Positions 22,876 to 35,444 of a DNA stretch of 64,000 bases are shown piece after piece; positions within the stretch are counted from its first letter, which is position 1; each line of letters opens with the position of its first letter. The notes under the pieces were generated by a model, which did not search any database, was not told the DNA's origin, and was given only the letters and a program-made list of their open reading frames with translations. A program made the position numbers and the translations under genes. The DNA is from Ziziphus jujuba (lineage: Eukaryota; Streptophyta; Magnoliopsida; Rosales; Rhamnaceae), in assembly GCF_031755915.1 (NCBI RefSeq), contig NC_083380.1, forward strand, positions 14,899,001 to 14,963,000. Direction: 5' to 3'.

Positions 22876-23685
22876 TACTTGCACCATATATATGTCGGTT
22901 ACTTGGCTTAGTCTCTATGCTTCTAGACTCTTCTTGTATGTGGGGAAACTTTTGTTGTCTGGTAAAGTTGCTAATTTCTTGGAGAACACAAGATGCCAAT
23001 CTAGAACACTAGATTGTACTACGAAAACTCTGTACATTTTAGAAAGTTGATGATGACTCTTTCAGCATATATCTTTGTCCAATTAGTTCCCCTAAGTTTC
23101 TTTGTTCAAACTTGATGTTTCTTTCCATATTCTTAAGGATTTTGGGGTTTTTTATTTTTTATGCAGTGGTCTTGTTGGAATAGTAGGTTTCCCTGTCTTA
23201 CTTCAAGGTAGACCTGGCAATTTAGGTCATGACACGGTGACACGACTCGAAAACGACACGGAATAAATGGGTTTGGGTTTATTATAAATGGGTTCGGGTC
23301 ATAATCGGGTCAACCCGTTTAACACGATTATTAATCGTGTCATTTTCGGGTTGACCTGTTTAACTCGAAATTGACCCGTTACGATCCATTTATTAAACGG
23401 GTCAGTTTCAACCCGACACGATTATACACCTATTACAACCCATTTAAATTTAATATTAAATTAATATTTTATTACTAATATAATATTTAATAATTAAAAA
23501 ATATTAGAAATTAAAAATTTTATACAAATAATTTTCTATTATTAATTTTTTAAAAACAAAAAATATATTTTTAATAAAACAAAAAAAAATAAAATTCAGA
23601 TCTAAAACTCAAAAGTCGAGAGTCAAGCCCTATTTTTCAATTTTGCATCTTATTCTCCAGCACACAACGCAGCCACCACAGACCA

Positions 23686-23912
23686 CACCAGCCAGCCCCA
23701 TCTCCAATCTCCATCAGCCATCAAAGCCTCCTTCCTCTACCTCTGCTTCTTCTCTCTGCCTCACCAGCCAGCCCCATCTCCAAACTCCATCAGCCATCAA
23801 AGCCTCCTTCCTCTACCCCCTGCTTCTTTTCTCTACCTCACCAGCCAGTCCCATCTCCAATCTCCATCAGCCATCAAAGCCTCCTTCCTCTACCTTCTGC
23901 TTCTTCTCTAAG
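23686..23912. repeat. Three-copy 76-77-bp minisatellite in the hAT leader
   Basis: Copies start at 23686, 23762 and 23839, each with CACCAGCCAG, a CATCAGCCATCAAAGCCTCC core and a CTGCTTCTT tail. They differ by a few substitutions. They lie between the left TIR and the transposase gene. Confidence 0.85.
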
Positions 23913-24299
23913 AACAAAGGAGAACAGTGAGTCGTTTGAGAGTTGAACTGTTGAAGCAACTGACAGTTGAAAGAACAAAGGAGAACGATTTGGGTTCGGC
24001 ATTACAGGGTCTTTGAGAGTTCTCTGCAGATTCTTGACGAACGGTGAGTCGTGCTAAACTTTCAAATTTAGTTCTCTGCAGATTCTCTTTTGTCACTTTC
24101 AATTCATTTTGTACTGATATATTTGGTTGTATCTGAATCTTGGTCGACGCTGCAACTGCTATCTCTTTTATTTGACAAAAATTCCATTCCTTCAGACATC
24201 CCCAGTATACAAGTTGTCAGAAACTTTATCTTTCCCCCATTAATGATTAAAAAGCATCTCAGCACATGACATTTAAAAGTAAAAATAACAAATTAAACA

Positions 24300-24308
24300 T
24301 ACATATAT

Positions 24309-24339
<31 letters not shown>

Positions 24340-24356
24340 AATATATATATATAAAT

Positions 24357-24389
<33 letters not shown>

Positions 24390-24512
24390 AAAGAAAGAAA
24401 GACTCTTCCAATAGCATTTGCACATGCACCTGATGTGAAAATATATATATATATATATATAAAAGAAAGAAAGACTCTTCCAATAGCATTTGCACATGCA
24501 CCTGATGTGAAA

Positions 24513-24544
<32 letters not shown>

Positions 24545-24592
24545 AAGAAAGACTCTTCCAATAGCATTTGCACATGCATCTGATGTGAAAAA
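24300..24592. repeat. AT microsatellite followed by three-copy minisatellite
   Basis: A broken (AT)n tract (24300-24388) leads into three copies (starting 24389, 24461, 24539) of a unit containing AAAGACTCTTCCAATAGCAT and GCACATGCA, separated by variable AT stretches. Long open frames here only reflect the repeat. Confidence 0.85.
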
Positions 24593-25600
24593 TAATGCCT
24601 AATACCACTACTACTCGTGCTACTCCATTCTTTATCTCTTTCTTTTCCCTCTTTCTTTTTGGGGTAGGAGATTAATTTGGTTTCTAGTTTTTCAAGAAAT
24701 TATTTTACAGTGACCCACTTGGGGATGAAGAGTTTTAAGGATGTAAATTTTTTTTTGGCTGCTTTAACATGTGTATGAAAGGGGCAAAAAGAAAAAGGGT
24801 ACCTATTTGGTTTGACCAATTACGTTCTTTTGGCTGAAAAAAAAAATGATTAATAAGAATTGGACAGCATGAAGCAATAATTAGATTGCCGCTAAAAAGG
24901 TAAATAATTACATCTTCTTCAATTAATTGATATTAATCTTATAAATTTGCTCTATATATTTGTGGTTCTAAATGGACAAATATGGTTTTTAGATAATTTT
25001 CTTTTCCTTACTCTCCAATTAATTAATGTTACTTTTACATATTTATTCTTAATATTTATGGTTATAAAATGAATGTAATACAATTTTTTTGGTCTTTTTA
25101 TTTAATCTATCTCCTATATATGTAAATGCTTATGTTAGAGTTGGTATTTATCAAGAAACAATTTGTTAATGCTCTCGATCCTCTTCATTTTTGTGGTATT
25201 TCTCATTTTCTCTTGCTTCATTTTAATTTTGTAGTTTAGAATACATTTTATATTGTATTTTACTTCATATGCTTGAGTAGTGTATAGATTAAAAAGGAAA
25301 GAATTAGACAAATTTTAACTTTAAAAAATGTTGATGACTCAAATAAGAAATGACAATGCATATTAGCTAAATTGTCATTGTTGGAACTTGGAAGTACTAA
25401 TTTGGAAGATTGCATAGATATTTAGCCATCTTGTACCTCTTATAGCTTGGGAAATGAAAAAATTATATATATGCATATGTGTGAATATATTTTGCTTTGT
25501 GATTTGGAAACAAAAAATTATATACATGTTTATTATAAGGTTGTTATAATATTTTATTTTAATATATAATTTTTTTTGGTTTGAAAACATGTAGATAAAC

Positions 25601-27911
25601 ATGGATGGACTTCAAATAAATCTTGAATCAAGTAGCTTTGAAATGCCTATTAATTTAGAAGATGTTGCAAGTCCTATGGAGGGAGTCACAAGTGGGCATA
25701 AAGTGAAACGCAAGAGAAAACTCACTTCAAAGGTTTGGTCTTACTTTGATGTGCTTCCTTTGGATGTTGATGGTAAGCAAAAATGTAAATGTAAAGATTG
25801 TGGTACCATTTATCTTTGTGATAGTAAATATGGAACGGGAAATTTGGTGCGTCATTTGAAAAATTGTGTGAAAAGAGACACTCGTGATATTGGTCAATTA
25901 TTGATATCTCAAGATAGAGGGACTATCTCATTGAATGCATCTAAATTTAACTTTGAGCATTTTCGAGAATTGGTAACTTCGGCCATAATCATGCATGATT
26001 TGCCTTTCCAATTTGTTGAGTATGAGGGAATTAGAACCATATTTCAATATTTACATCCTGATATACAACTTGTTTCTAGAAATACTGCTAAGTCGGATGT
26101 TCTTAAAATGCATTTGAAGGAAAAATGTAGGATAAAATGCATGTTGGATGCAACTCCTGGTAGAATTTGTTTGACTTCTGATTTATGGACTTCTGCAACT
26201 ACTGATGGATATATATGTCTTACTTGCCATTTCATTGACAAAGAGTGGATCTTGCAAAAGAGAGTGTTAAATTTCTGTTATATGCCACCTCCACATACCG
26301 GTATAGCATTGGCAGAAAAACTATACTCTTTGTTGTGTGAATGGGGAATTGAGACAAAGTTATTTTCTTTAACTTTGGATAATGCTTCTGCCAATGATGT
26401 CTCTGTTGATATGTTAGTTACTCAATTGCAATTAAAGGGGGCTGTAGTTTGTGATGGTGATTTTTTTCATCTTAGATGTTGTGCTCATATCATTAATTTG
26501 GTAGTACAAGATGGGTTGAAAGATATTGATAATGTTGTTCATAAGATTCGGGAAAGTATTAAATATGTAAGAGGGTCACAAGTAAGAAAACAGAAGTTTT
26601 TAGAATGTGTTAAATTGTTGTCAATGGACTCTAAGAGAGGTTTGAGGCAAGATGTGCCTACTAGATGGAACTCTACATATTTAATGCTTGAAAGTGCATT
26701 ATACTATTGACGTGCCTTTTGTCATTTGGAGCTAACTGATTCAAATTATAAAAGTTGTCCTTCTAGTCATGAGTGGGAGAAGATTGAAAAGATAAGTAGA
26801 TTCTTGGGTTTGTTTTATGATATCACTTGCATATTTTCGGGCACTAAATATCCTACTTCAAATTTGTACTTTTCCTCGGTTTTCTTTTGTTATGTTACAT
26901 TGAAGGAAAATATTGAAAGTGAGGATGATTACTTGAGAACCATGGCTAATCAAATGCTTAAAAAATTTGAGAAGTATTGGTCAGAATTTAGTTTGATATT
27001 AGCCATTGCAGTGGTTGTGGATCCTCGATATAAGCTTCAATTGGTAGATTGGTGTTATAGAAAAATTTATGGAGCAAGTGGTTCTATTGAGTTTATACGT
27101 GTGAAGAGCAAATTATTTTCAATATTTAAGGAGTATGTTCAAAAAAGATCTTTGACATCTTCTACACATTCTTTGGAGAAAGAAAAGAGTAACACATCTT
27201 GTGGTGTTGGAGAAGATGTCATTTCTTTTAGAAAGACAGCTAGTTCCATTTTGAAAGTAAATAACTCTTAAATTTTTTATTAATTTTAATTGTTTGTATT
27301 TGTGTTAATTAGTGATTATTTATAATTTTTTGAAAAATAATCTTATTGAAATTTTTATTTTCTAACACTGTAGGAATTTAATATTTGTGAAATTGAAGAG
27401 TTAGGTGCCAATACACAAAAATCACAATTGGAGCTTTATTTAGAGGAGCCAAGGATGGCTACTGAAATTGAATTGAATGTGCTTGATTATTGGAAAGCAA
27501 ATCAGTTTCGTTATCCTGAAGTTGCTTCAATGGCTCGTGATCTATTGAGTATCCCTATATCCACCGTTGCTTCTGAATCTGCTTTTAGCATTGGTGGACG
27601 AGTATTAGATCAATTTCGTAGTTCATTAAAGCCTAGCACTGTTGAAGCGATAGTTTGTACAAGAGATTGGTTATTTGGGCAAAGAGGTAATTATTTTTAT
27701 TAATGTTTTCTTTATTTCATTTGCATATATTAATAATTTTTTTGTTTCACTAATTTATTTTATTAATGATTTTTTTGTTTCACTAATTTATGGAATGCAA
27801 GAAAAATTTGAAGCACAACTTGAGGATCTTACTGAAGATGTTTTGAGCTGTGATATCAATAAAGAAGAATCTTCAAGTCAATGCTCTAATTATGCTAATA
27901 CTCAGGCATAA
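25601..27911 (+). pseudogene. hAT transposase with BED zinc finger, interrupted by one in-frame stop
   Basis: Coding segments 25601-27256, 27374-27686 and 27802-27911 join with GT-AG introns (phases 0 and 1) into 693 codons. Features: basic stretch and BED finger (C64, C67, H85, C89), RNase H-like core with candidate catalytic Asp in LTSDLWTS (D194) and LDNASAND (D260), and the C-terminal hAT dimerisation domain with YW..N..RYP, STVASESAFSIGG and LKPSTVEAIVCTRDWL. It resembles RICESLEEPER/DAYSLEEPER-type proteins. The only break seen is TGA at 26708-26710 (codon 370), where a single C-to-T change at CGA would explain it. The rest is open, so decay is recent. A truncated N-terminal protein with the DNA-binding finger could still be made. 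Confidence 0.88.
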
Positions 27912-28304
27912 GGTAATATCAATGTTAAAATTTATTTAATTTAATTTATTTTATTTTAACATTTTAACTTTTGTATTATATTTAATTGATTTTTTTTTTA
28001 TTTTGATATTATGATCCCAGGCTGGATTGTTGAGCACCAAAAATCGACATATTTGGTTTGGAATCTGGACATCGATAAATAAATTTGGAGCATAATGATA
28101 GTTATGTCCTTTTTCCTTTGGTTTTATATGTATTATGATAACAATTTGATACCATTTATTTTATTTTGTATTGGTGTTTTACTATTATTAGGACATTAAA
28201 TTTTATGTTGGTGTATTGAATTTGTCTTTTTTAGCACATATTAAGACTTATGTATTGTGAATTATAATTTTTGGCATTTTAAATAAGTTATTTTAATAAA
28301 TAGG

Positions 28305-28460
28305 TTAGTTTTTGGGTTAATAGGTTAATTTTCGGGTTAACGGGTTAATCGATTAGTTTTCGGGTTAATAGGTCAATTTTCGGTTAACGGGTTAATAGGT
28401 TAATTTTCGGGTTAATAGGTCAATTTCAGGTTAACGGGTTAATAGATCAACACGACCCGT
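28305..28460. repeat. Subterminal repeat array of the hAT element
   Basis: A run of short units built on GGTTAATTTTCGGGTTAA and GGGTTAATAGGTCAA, each roughly 20-35 bases, lies about 180-330 bases inside the right TIR. Related CGGGTCAACCCG/GTTTAACACG strings lie next to both TIRs. Such arrays are typical transposase-binding regions in hAT elements. Confidence 0.7.
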
Positions 28461-29544
28461 TAAAATAATCGTGTTAAACGGGTCGTGTCGTGTTGACCTG
28501 TTTATAAACAGGTCGGGTTAGTGTTTTGGATACCTGACACGATTAATAAATGGGTCGTGTTCGGGTTAGGCATTTTTGACACGATTATTAAACGGGTTGA
28601 CACGAACACGACCCACGAACCCGAATTGCCAGGTATACTTCAAGGTATTCCTATTTTCCTAAACTTGGTTTTTTGGTACCAATATTGGGTTCTTATTCTA
28701 TCTAGATATACTTAAATAGTAAAATTTTGAAAATTGCTTTATATATGTTCAATTCAACAAACCTAATTTTTGTCTACACCATATGAGCTGTGGGATATAT
28801 GTAACCCTTCCTCAGTTATGATCTTAAATGCCTCTGGAATACTCCAGCCCCTTTCATATCCCGTCCCCTGCTGCTTCTTTGACTAACACTTTTATATTTA
28901 TGAAGTTCCTGTTAGATTTATAATATTTATTATTTTTTTAGTAGTAAAGGTACTTTAATCTTATACTAATTTGCTTGTTAGCCTAAATAAACTCTCTTTA
29001 TATTAGATTAGATGACAATTTGCAATAAGAAAATCTATTATTCTTTTCTCTCTTTTCCTCTTCTTTCTTTTGGTTTGATTTGCATTGAATATCTTAACAG
29101 TCTTTTGTTACTTATGAAGCTTAATCTCCTGCACTAAATTAAATTGAAAACCTAAGCATATCCACCTCTAAATAGTCCTTTTGAGCAAAGTTGCAATTTC
29201 TCTCCATCATTTTGGTTTGTAAGATTATCCTTTCATTCTTACTGGATTGCATCTTAATTCACATTGAACAGTTTGGAGCTAATAGAAAAATTTTGTGAAT
29301 TGGAATTCTGATTTGCTTAGAAAACTCATCCATTATATTATTTCACAAATTACATAAAGTAGGACTCACTTGGTACAATCCCAGATAGGAAAAAAGGAAA
29401 AAGGAAGAGTGGGAGATTAGCAATCTCTACGATGCAAACAGAACAAAGTAGACTTTATATGGTTGCTAAAAGCAACATGGATTTATAAATGATTTCCTTT
29501 CCGTTCCTCTAGTTTTTCACAATGGCATCAAAATTGACATGAAT

Positions 29545-30532
29545 TCATGGTTTTTTTGCGGCCAGGGAGCGGTGATAGCTGATACTAGCTTGGAAGTAGC
29601 TGAGTAGATTGTCTCTTGGTGGAAGGCATTCTTTGATGAGCGGAATTTGGTGAAAATTTTGAGACCATTCGTGGAGCAATGGAAATCTCTCCTCTTCAAG
29701 CAACTTAATGCCTCCTATTTCTTCCATAACACCAAGCCAGAGAGGTATCCAACCCACTACTAAATCCAAATACCCTAGTTCCTCTCCGCCAAAAAACTTT
29801 TTCCCTTCAAGCTGCTTCTCAAGAAATGCTAGTGATTCCAAAGCGGCCTCTTTTGCCTTTTCCTGTTGTTCTCCTTCAGTTCTACAAGCTCCAAATGCTC
29901 CAAATATAACCTGTATACAAAAGAATAAGAGAGACTATAACCATCCATAGTTTTGGTAGTTCACTATAACCATATAAATCCATCCGCTAATGCCTTTTAC
30001 ATCTGAGCTCATGAATCACAATATAAAAAGTCTGATAAAAGAGATCCTGATTTAACTACATGGAGATCGACCTCACGATACTATGAATTTATTAAATCAA
30101 CCTTTTAAACTTAATTTTAATAAATAGCTCCCAACCCAGTTAAACAAATCCCAAGAAATCCAAGAAAGTTGCCTATAAAAGACTGGGTGTATATATATGC
30201 ATAAGCCCAGTTGAATTATGTACCTTTTCATCAGAAAACTTAGCCCAAAAACGAGCTAAGGCTCTTTCAGATGGGTCTTGAGGGAGCAAAGGGTTGTGTT
30301 TCCAAACCTCATCAATGTACTCAAGGATTATGAGGGACTCGGGGAATGATTTGCCATTATGAAGAAGAACAGGGACTTTCTTATAAACAGGGTTAGATTC
30401 GAGAAGCAAAGGGCTCTTGTTTCTTAGATCTTCTTCTATAAATTCATATTCCACACCTTTGAGCTTCAATGCCCACTGAATTCTGGCACAGAAAAGGCTT
30501 TGAGTGGTGGCAATCAGCTTCACTTCTCCCAT
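29545..30532 (-). CDS. GST copy U2: intact tau-class glutathione S-transferase
   Basis: Exon 1 is 30532-30224 (103 codons) and exon 2 is 29910-29545, joined in phase 0 by a 313-bp GT-AG intron at the conserved tau position after FSDEK. The product has 224 residues, the family norm. The N-terminal thioredoxin-fold domain has the probable catalytic Ser12 (TTQSLFCAR), KKVPVL (51-56) and the glutathione-binding ES pair (65-66) before LIILEYID. The C-terminal helical domain has [35 protein letters not shown] and ends [10 protein letters not shown]. Tau GSTs conjugate glutathione to xenobiotics and lipid-derived electrophiles, or act as ligand carriers, in the cytosol. The residue after Ser12 is Leu instead of the usual Pro. 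This is the only undamaged member of the seven-copy array here. Confidence 0.9.
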
Positions 30533-30575
30533 TTTCTTGTCAAATCTCTAAGTGACACATTGTTGCTTATTTTGT

Positions 30576-30590
30576 ATATATTTATAAGGT
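30576..30590 (-). promoter_or_regulatory. Candidate TATA box of GST U2, conserved in the array
   Basis: On the minus strand ACCTTATAAATATATAC lies about 45-60 bases before the ATG at 30532. Equivalent TTATAAATA or TTATAAAA strings lie at the same place before U1b, U3, U4 and U5, even though those genes are broken; U1 has a weaker TATATAAG. The leader would be very short. Confidence 0.55.
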
Positions 30591-31819
30591 GCTTTAATTT
30601 GGAAGATGGTAGTAATTAATTTGACAACCCAGCACGCCAAGGCTGAATCAATATTTAACCCAAAAAAAAAACAAAAAAAGTTTTAAAAAATTGCAATTTA
30701 ATAATATTATCTCAAAGTTGACTTGAGAGTAGGGGATGCTTCGATTGGGAATATAATAAATCACTTTATGTAAAATATACACAATAATACAAGCATTTTC
30801 CAAGCTGTACCATTCAGCAAGAGATATTTAATATTCATGGATCAAACAAATGTAGAATATACAATCCAATGTTGAATCTCATGACATCATTGCTTACAGA
30901 ACTAAACATTGGATGTAGACTAGGACTTTCTTTCTTTCGTCCTCGTTATTATTATTATCATTTATTTATTTTTCAGAATAGTAAAAAGATAATATATATA
31001 TATATATATATTGATTTGAGGTTATAACTAAAACATCTGATGGAGGTGAACTTTTGACCAAGATGTCCTACAAGGAATGCAAGACTTTTCTGCGAATTAG
31101 AGGCGGCTAAAAAATACAATAAAAAAGGAATGAATTCAAGCTGAAAAATGAACTGATCACAATTTAGAATTGTTCCAATTTGTGGTAGAAAACATGGTAA
31201 AGAGACTAAGTGCGAACGGATTACTATATCATTTCCAGTTAGATTGTTTAGTTTAATTAAGATGTCATTCATATAACTTGTAACTCCAATAGCATGATAC
31301 GCATTATAAATTGAAAAGTAATTTCTAGGAGAAGAATTTCCATTATAAATAACAATTTAAAAAAGTTATTATTATTATTATTATTGTTGTTGTTACTACT
31401 ATTTAGGACCCATGTTGAAATAGGGGATTAAGAATTTTAAACACAAAGTTCTAATCCAGTGCAGAACCTGTAAGGAAATCACCACTGAAAGTTAACCCTC
31501 CAACACTATCAACCGTTGGGTAAGTTCAGCTGGATTAATGGAGTCCAAGAGCAATAATTTGCTTACATGTTGGCAGCTGATAAAGGTATGACCAGTCCTA
31601 AAAACTTTTAGAAAAGAGTAAATAGAACCTATAAATTATTTCCTGTTCAGATCATCAGTTTGAATCTTCTGCCAGGTGTGAAACAAATAGCCCGCTAGCT
31701 GGACCAACTTTAATTCTTTTTACTGTTTTTATGTTTATTTTTATTTTATTATTTTATTGTTATTATTATTATTTTTTTGACTTCCTCGCCCCTTTGCCCT
31801 TTTTTTCTTCCCACCAAAA

Positions 31820-31950
31820 TGACAGGCTTAAGGAATTGCTAAAGCCTGAAGAAAAGCGAACAGAGAAATATGAAGCTATTCATCCCCAACAAGCTCAAGA
31901 AGATCTGGGATTTATGGGATTTGCATTGCTTCTTTTTCTTTTTCTTTAAC
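31820..31950 (+). pseudogene. Short coding-like relic (copy 1), possibly DUF4220-type N-terminus
   Basis: The segment reads IPNKLKKIWDLWDL after an ATG near 31871, similar to the start of plant DUF4220/DUF594 membrane proteins, then dissolves into Phe-rich sequence and stops. The partner block has the same relic at 37615-37745. The resemblance is short and could be chance. Confidence 0.25.
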
Positions 31951-32868
31951 ACTTCGTAAGAACGAGCTATGTTTTCCGACAATTCTCATATTCATTGTTG
32001 GAAGTTGGAACTATCAAATATGCAGAGAGAACTGTGGCTCTGTATCTACCATCAGTGTCCAAAAAAAATGGAACTAATTTGTCTTGCGTATTAATTCCCT
32101 CTATGAAAGCTTCAATGGACTTATAGTCAACTTCATTTTGAGCTCCAACTATCGAGAATTAAGCTCGGAATTCATTCTAGGGAGAGAAATTCTGAAACCC
32201 GTTTTAGATTGATAAGAGTATGAGCTCAGCTTCATGTGCCCTGCTCTTTGCAAAGTGTGGCTGTGGTATGAACAGAGACATGGGCTCGTGCTTCGGTTTT
32301 TAAGCTTGTTTTTTCATGGTTGGTGTTTTATATTGTTCCAAAGTTTTTAGTTGATAAGGGAACACATTATGGTTAAAGTTGTAAGGGGGGAAAAAACCAA
32401 AAAAAAAAAAAAAAAAAAGCGCTTACCAAACATTCATGCTTTAATTCTTGTTAAAATCCTATGAATCCCCTATTTTATTTGGTATGGATAAAAATGTGGA
32501 AAAGAAAGAAAATATTAGTTTAATAGCTAAATTACTATTGTGAAATAATCATAATTAAAATTTTACAAGAGATTTAATATTGATAGTTTCTGCCTGATAT
32601 TTTAATTCTTCAATTTTGGATGAGCAAAATAAACAAATACATACTGATAACTTATCTTCTCGTTCCTCTCACTTGTTCCTTCTACTTGCCTTTCACTTCT
32701 CTACATTTTTGAGATTATATACGGATTCAGAGTTACGGCGGCACCCAATATTACTGTAATCCTAACAAGAAAAGAATAGAAAGAAAAGTACTTCCATTGC
32801 AGCTTCAGCCATTTCCTTCACGTTTTGTCAGTAGGAAATGAATAAACCACTTTTCTTTTTTAGAAGAT

Positions 32869-35174
32869 GTTGGGTTTGCTAATCTAGCAAGAGTTCAAAG
32901 TATCAAATGCAAGTATTTCTTAACATTAGCTATCCCCTTAGATCTTTCTATATGGAGCTGAGTTAGGACATCTTTGATCGCATAGAGCTCTAAAAGTGTA
33001 CATGATCACAAATACAACGGTCCCTCAACAACAATCCGAAAACAAAAATATAGAAGTTGAATATCAAAGTAGAAGAACTCGTAAATAAAAGAGAGAGTGG
33101 GGAGCAAAATCCCTAACAAGTTTTGAGAAGCTTTTCTAATAGCCTATAAATGATTTATTTTGAAATATATATAGGAATACAATAGTTTATGAGAGAAAGA
33201 TTGTATTTAGCATAAAAATGTCTTTAAGAAAATGGTGTACAGATGAATGAAACATGAACAAGGTTATGAGTTGAAGAGAGAAGAGTCTTAAGAAGCCCCA
33301 AAGGCCAGATCCTCCCCCCTTAGTTAAAAAACATTTTTCTTTAAAAAGGCAAAACACTCAATTCCTCTTCCTTGTTTTATCCAGCCATTACAGCATAATC
33401 TAGTATACTTTTATAAGACTTCTGCTTCTCCAAAACATACCTCCGAATGACTTATGAAAATTAAGCATGATATCTCTTTTGGTAAAGCTCATTGGTTAGC
33501 CCTTAAGGAATAAAAGTGTTTTAACTTAAAATATCACATCTCACCTCAAAATACTATTGTTGCTGGATTATCCAAAAGGAAGAAGAATGCAGAGACTGGT
33601 TTATGGGAATGTTTGAACACAGAAGTTCTTTAGCTCCACAAGAAATATACTCTCGTCTTCCTTTGGAGAGAAAAAGTTGAGTAGGCTAGTTGTGTATATC
33701 AAAATCCAAAAGAAGATAAAACGTCTGCTGGTTCAAAGGGTTAGACTTCATCATTTTTGGTGTCTACTTGTGCGGGGAGTGAAACTTGCAAAAGCTGTCT
33801 ACAGACAGTAGATAACGTGCAGTCTCGGTTTTGAGGTAAGGCCACCAAGGTAGTGGCTTAGATACCAAGCCCTCAGATAATGTATATATATATATATATA
33901 TATATAAAGTGTATATATATATATATAGTAATTCTATGATATGGGCATGCAGATATTCTATACCATAAGATATTTCTATATATATAATTATATATGTTAA
34001 AATAATAGATTATATATATATATATATATTTTGGTCCAAGTATCGATCCACATTTTTAAAATATCAAAATAAAGAAAAAAATACTAATTAACAATTAAAG
34101 TTAAAAACATAATTTTATAATTCGCCCAAAATTTGCAATTAATTGATTTGTTAATTTAAAAAAAAAATCTATAATTGAAATATTGTTATTTTAACAACTT
34201 TTGGAAAAGGTAAATATTTAATTACATTAAAAAGATTATTATCCTATTTTTAGATTATACCCTAAAATTAAAATCTCCATAATTATTGTTTTTCCTCCAT
34301 ATTCTTCATCTTTTCCAAACATCAATAACTCTAAACACCATTACAATATTCAATTCTTTTGTAGTGAAAATTTATAAGAAAACGTCTTAGCATTTTGGGA
34401 GAAAATACTGTCAAGTTTCAAAATTATTTTCTTTTTCTTTTCCTTTTTTTTTTTTTTTTTTTTTTTAACCTAAGGAGTAAGAAGACAAAGCCATTCTCAC
34501 ACTTGATTATTTGCTCTTTGCCTTTCTGACTCTCTCAAGTATAGATTCTTGCTAGAAAACTTTGATGGTTATCACACAAGAAACACTAGGTTCTATTGTT
34601 CTATAACTTCTATATTGTATTTACATATAGTTTATTATTTGCTGTTCGTATTTGTTTGTTATTTTTTGTTTTAATTATTATAATGTTTAGTGGAAAATAT
34701 CAATATGGGTATGAAAATGTTTTGAAAAAAAGAGAAAAATAAATTTTAAATAACTATTTTGTTGTTTATTAATATAAATTAACTAATATTATTTGTTTGG
34801 AAATATCTTATAAAATTTATTAAAAAATTATGACCTCATCTTTTTCCTTCGTTTAGGCCTCTTTGAGTCGGCCCTGGTGACGCATAAAACAGCTGGTGAA
34901 TGAAGAAAAATATTTATACAATATATTTGTTTAAGCTTAATTACTTTTGGACTTGTTTAACAGAAATAGGCTGAGCTTGCAAACACCCCAAGTGGGCCAT
35001 CTTGATATAAAACAAATGGCTTAGGCCCCTATTATGATTTTGTTCCAACTTTTCAATTCTTAATCCATGAGCCCTAACGAGTTAGCTTGGGTTTACCTTT
35101 TACTTTAATTTGGGTTGAATTAGTCATTGGGCCTATTGGATTCACTATCATAATTTTAGGCACCAACAAATAGT
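32869..35174. other. Spacer between the U2 and U3 duplication blocks
   Basis: No gene was recognised. The spacer has AT microsatellites (about 33880-33920 and 34010-34030), homopolymers and some moderately GC-rich stretches (33560-33870, 34850-35130) that look like LTR-type repeat debris, but no terminal motif or target-site duplication could be assigned. Confidence 0.4.
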
Positions 35175-35444
35175 TTTAGAGGTAATACAAAAATTTTGAA
35201 AATTGCAATTCTAATATGCTAAGAAAACTCATCCATCAAATTATTTCACAAATTACATAAAGCATGATTTGGTATAATCCTAGATAGAAAAAGAAAAGAA
35301 GGAAGAGTCGGAAATAAGCAACCTCTACACTGAAAACAGAACAGGGTAGGCATTATATATGGTCGCTAAAAGCAAAATGGATTAGTTGATGAATTCCTTT
35401 CCATTCCTCTAGTTTTTCACAATGGCATCCAAATTGACATGGGT

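Larger units (their letters stand above)
23209..28637 (+). mobile_element. Complete hAT-superfamily transposon with perfect 8-bp TSD
   Basis: The element begins TAGACCTGGCAATT and its right end, reverse complemented, reads TATACCTGGCAATT: terminal inverted repeats matching at 13 of 14 positions. It is flanked by the identical octamer CTTCAAGG at 23201-23208 and 28638-28645, the TSD size expected for hAT. Inside are subterminal GGGTTAA/CGGGTC repeats at both ends, a leader with minisatellites, and a BED-finger transposase gene (25601-27911). The surrounding DNA is Copia-remnant/GST-block sequence that continues uninterrupted in the three paralogous blocks, confirming the boundaries. Confidence 0.92.
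29280..32868. repeat. Segmental duplication block containing GST U2 (partner 35175-38765)
   Basis: DNA from the 3' flank of GST U2 through the gene and about 2.3 kb of its upstream region is alignable with 35175-38765, with an offset falling from about 5.9 to 5.8 kb through small indels. Similarity stops near 32868/38765, where sequence shared as GTAGGAAATG ends. GST U3 is the copy within the partner block. Confidence 0.8.

Noticed and set aside
24389..24592. Regularly spaced repeats resembling a CRISPR array
   Set aside because: Only three units, AT-microsatellite spacers, eukaryotic transposon context; it is a minisatellite.
24259..24608. Open frames rich in Tyr-Ile
   Set aside because: Direct product of the (AT)n tracts and minisatellite in the hAT leader.
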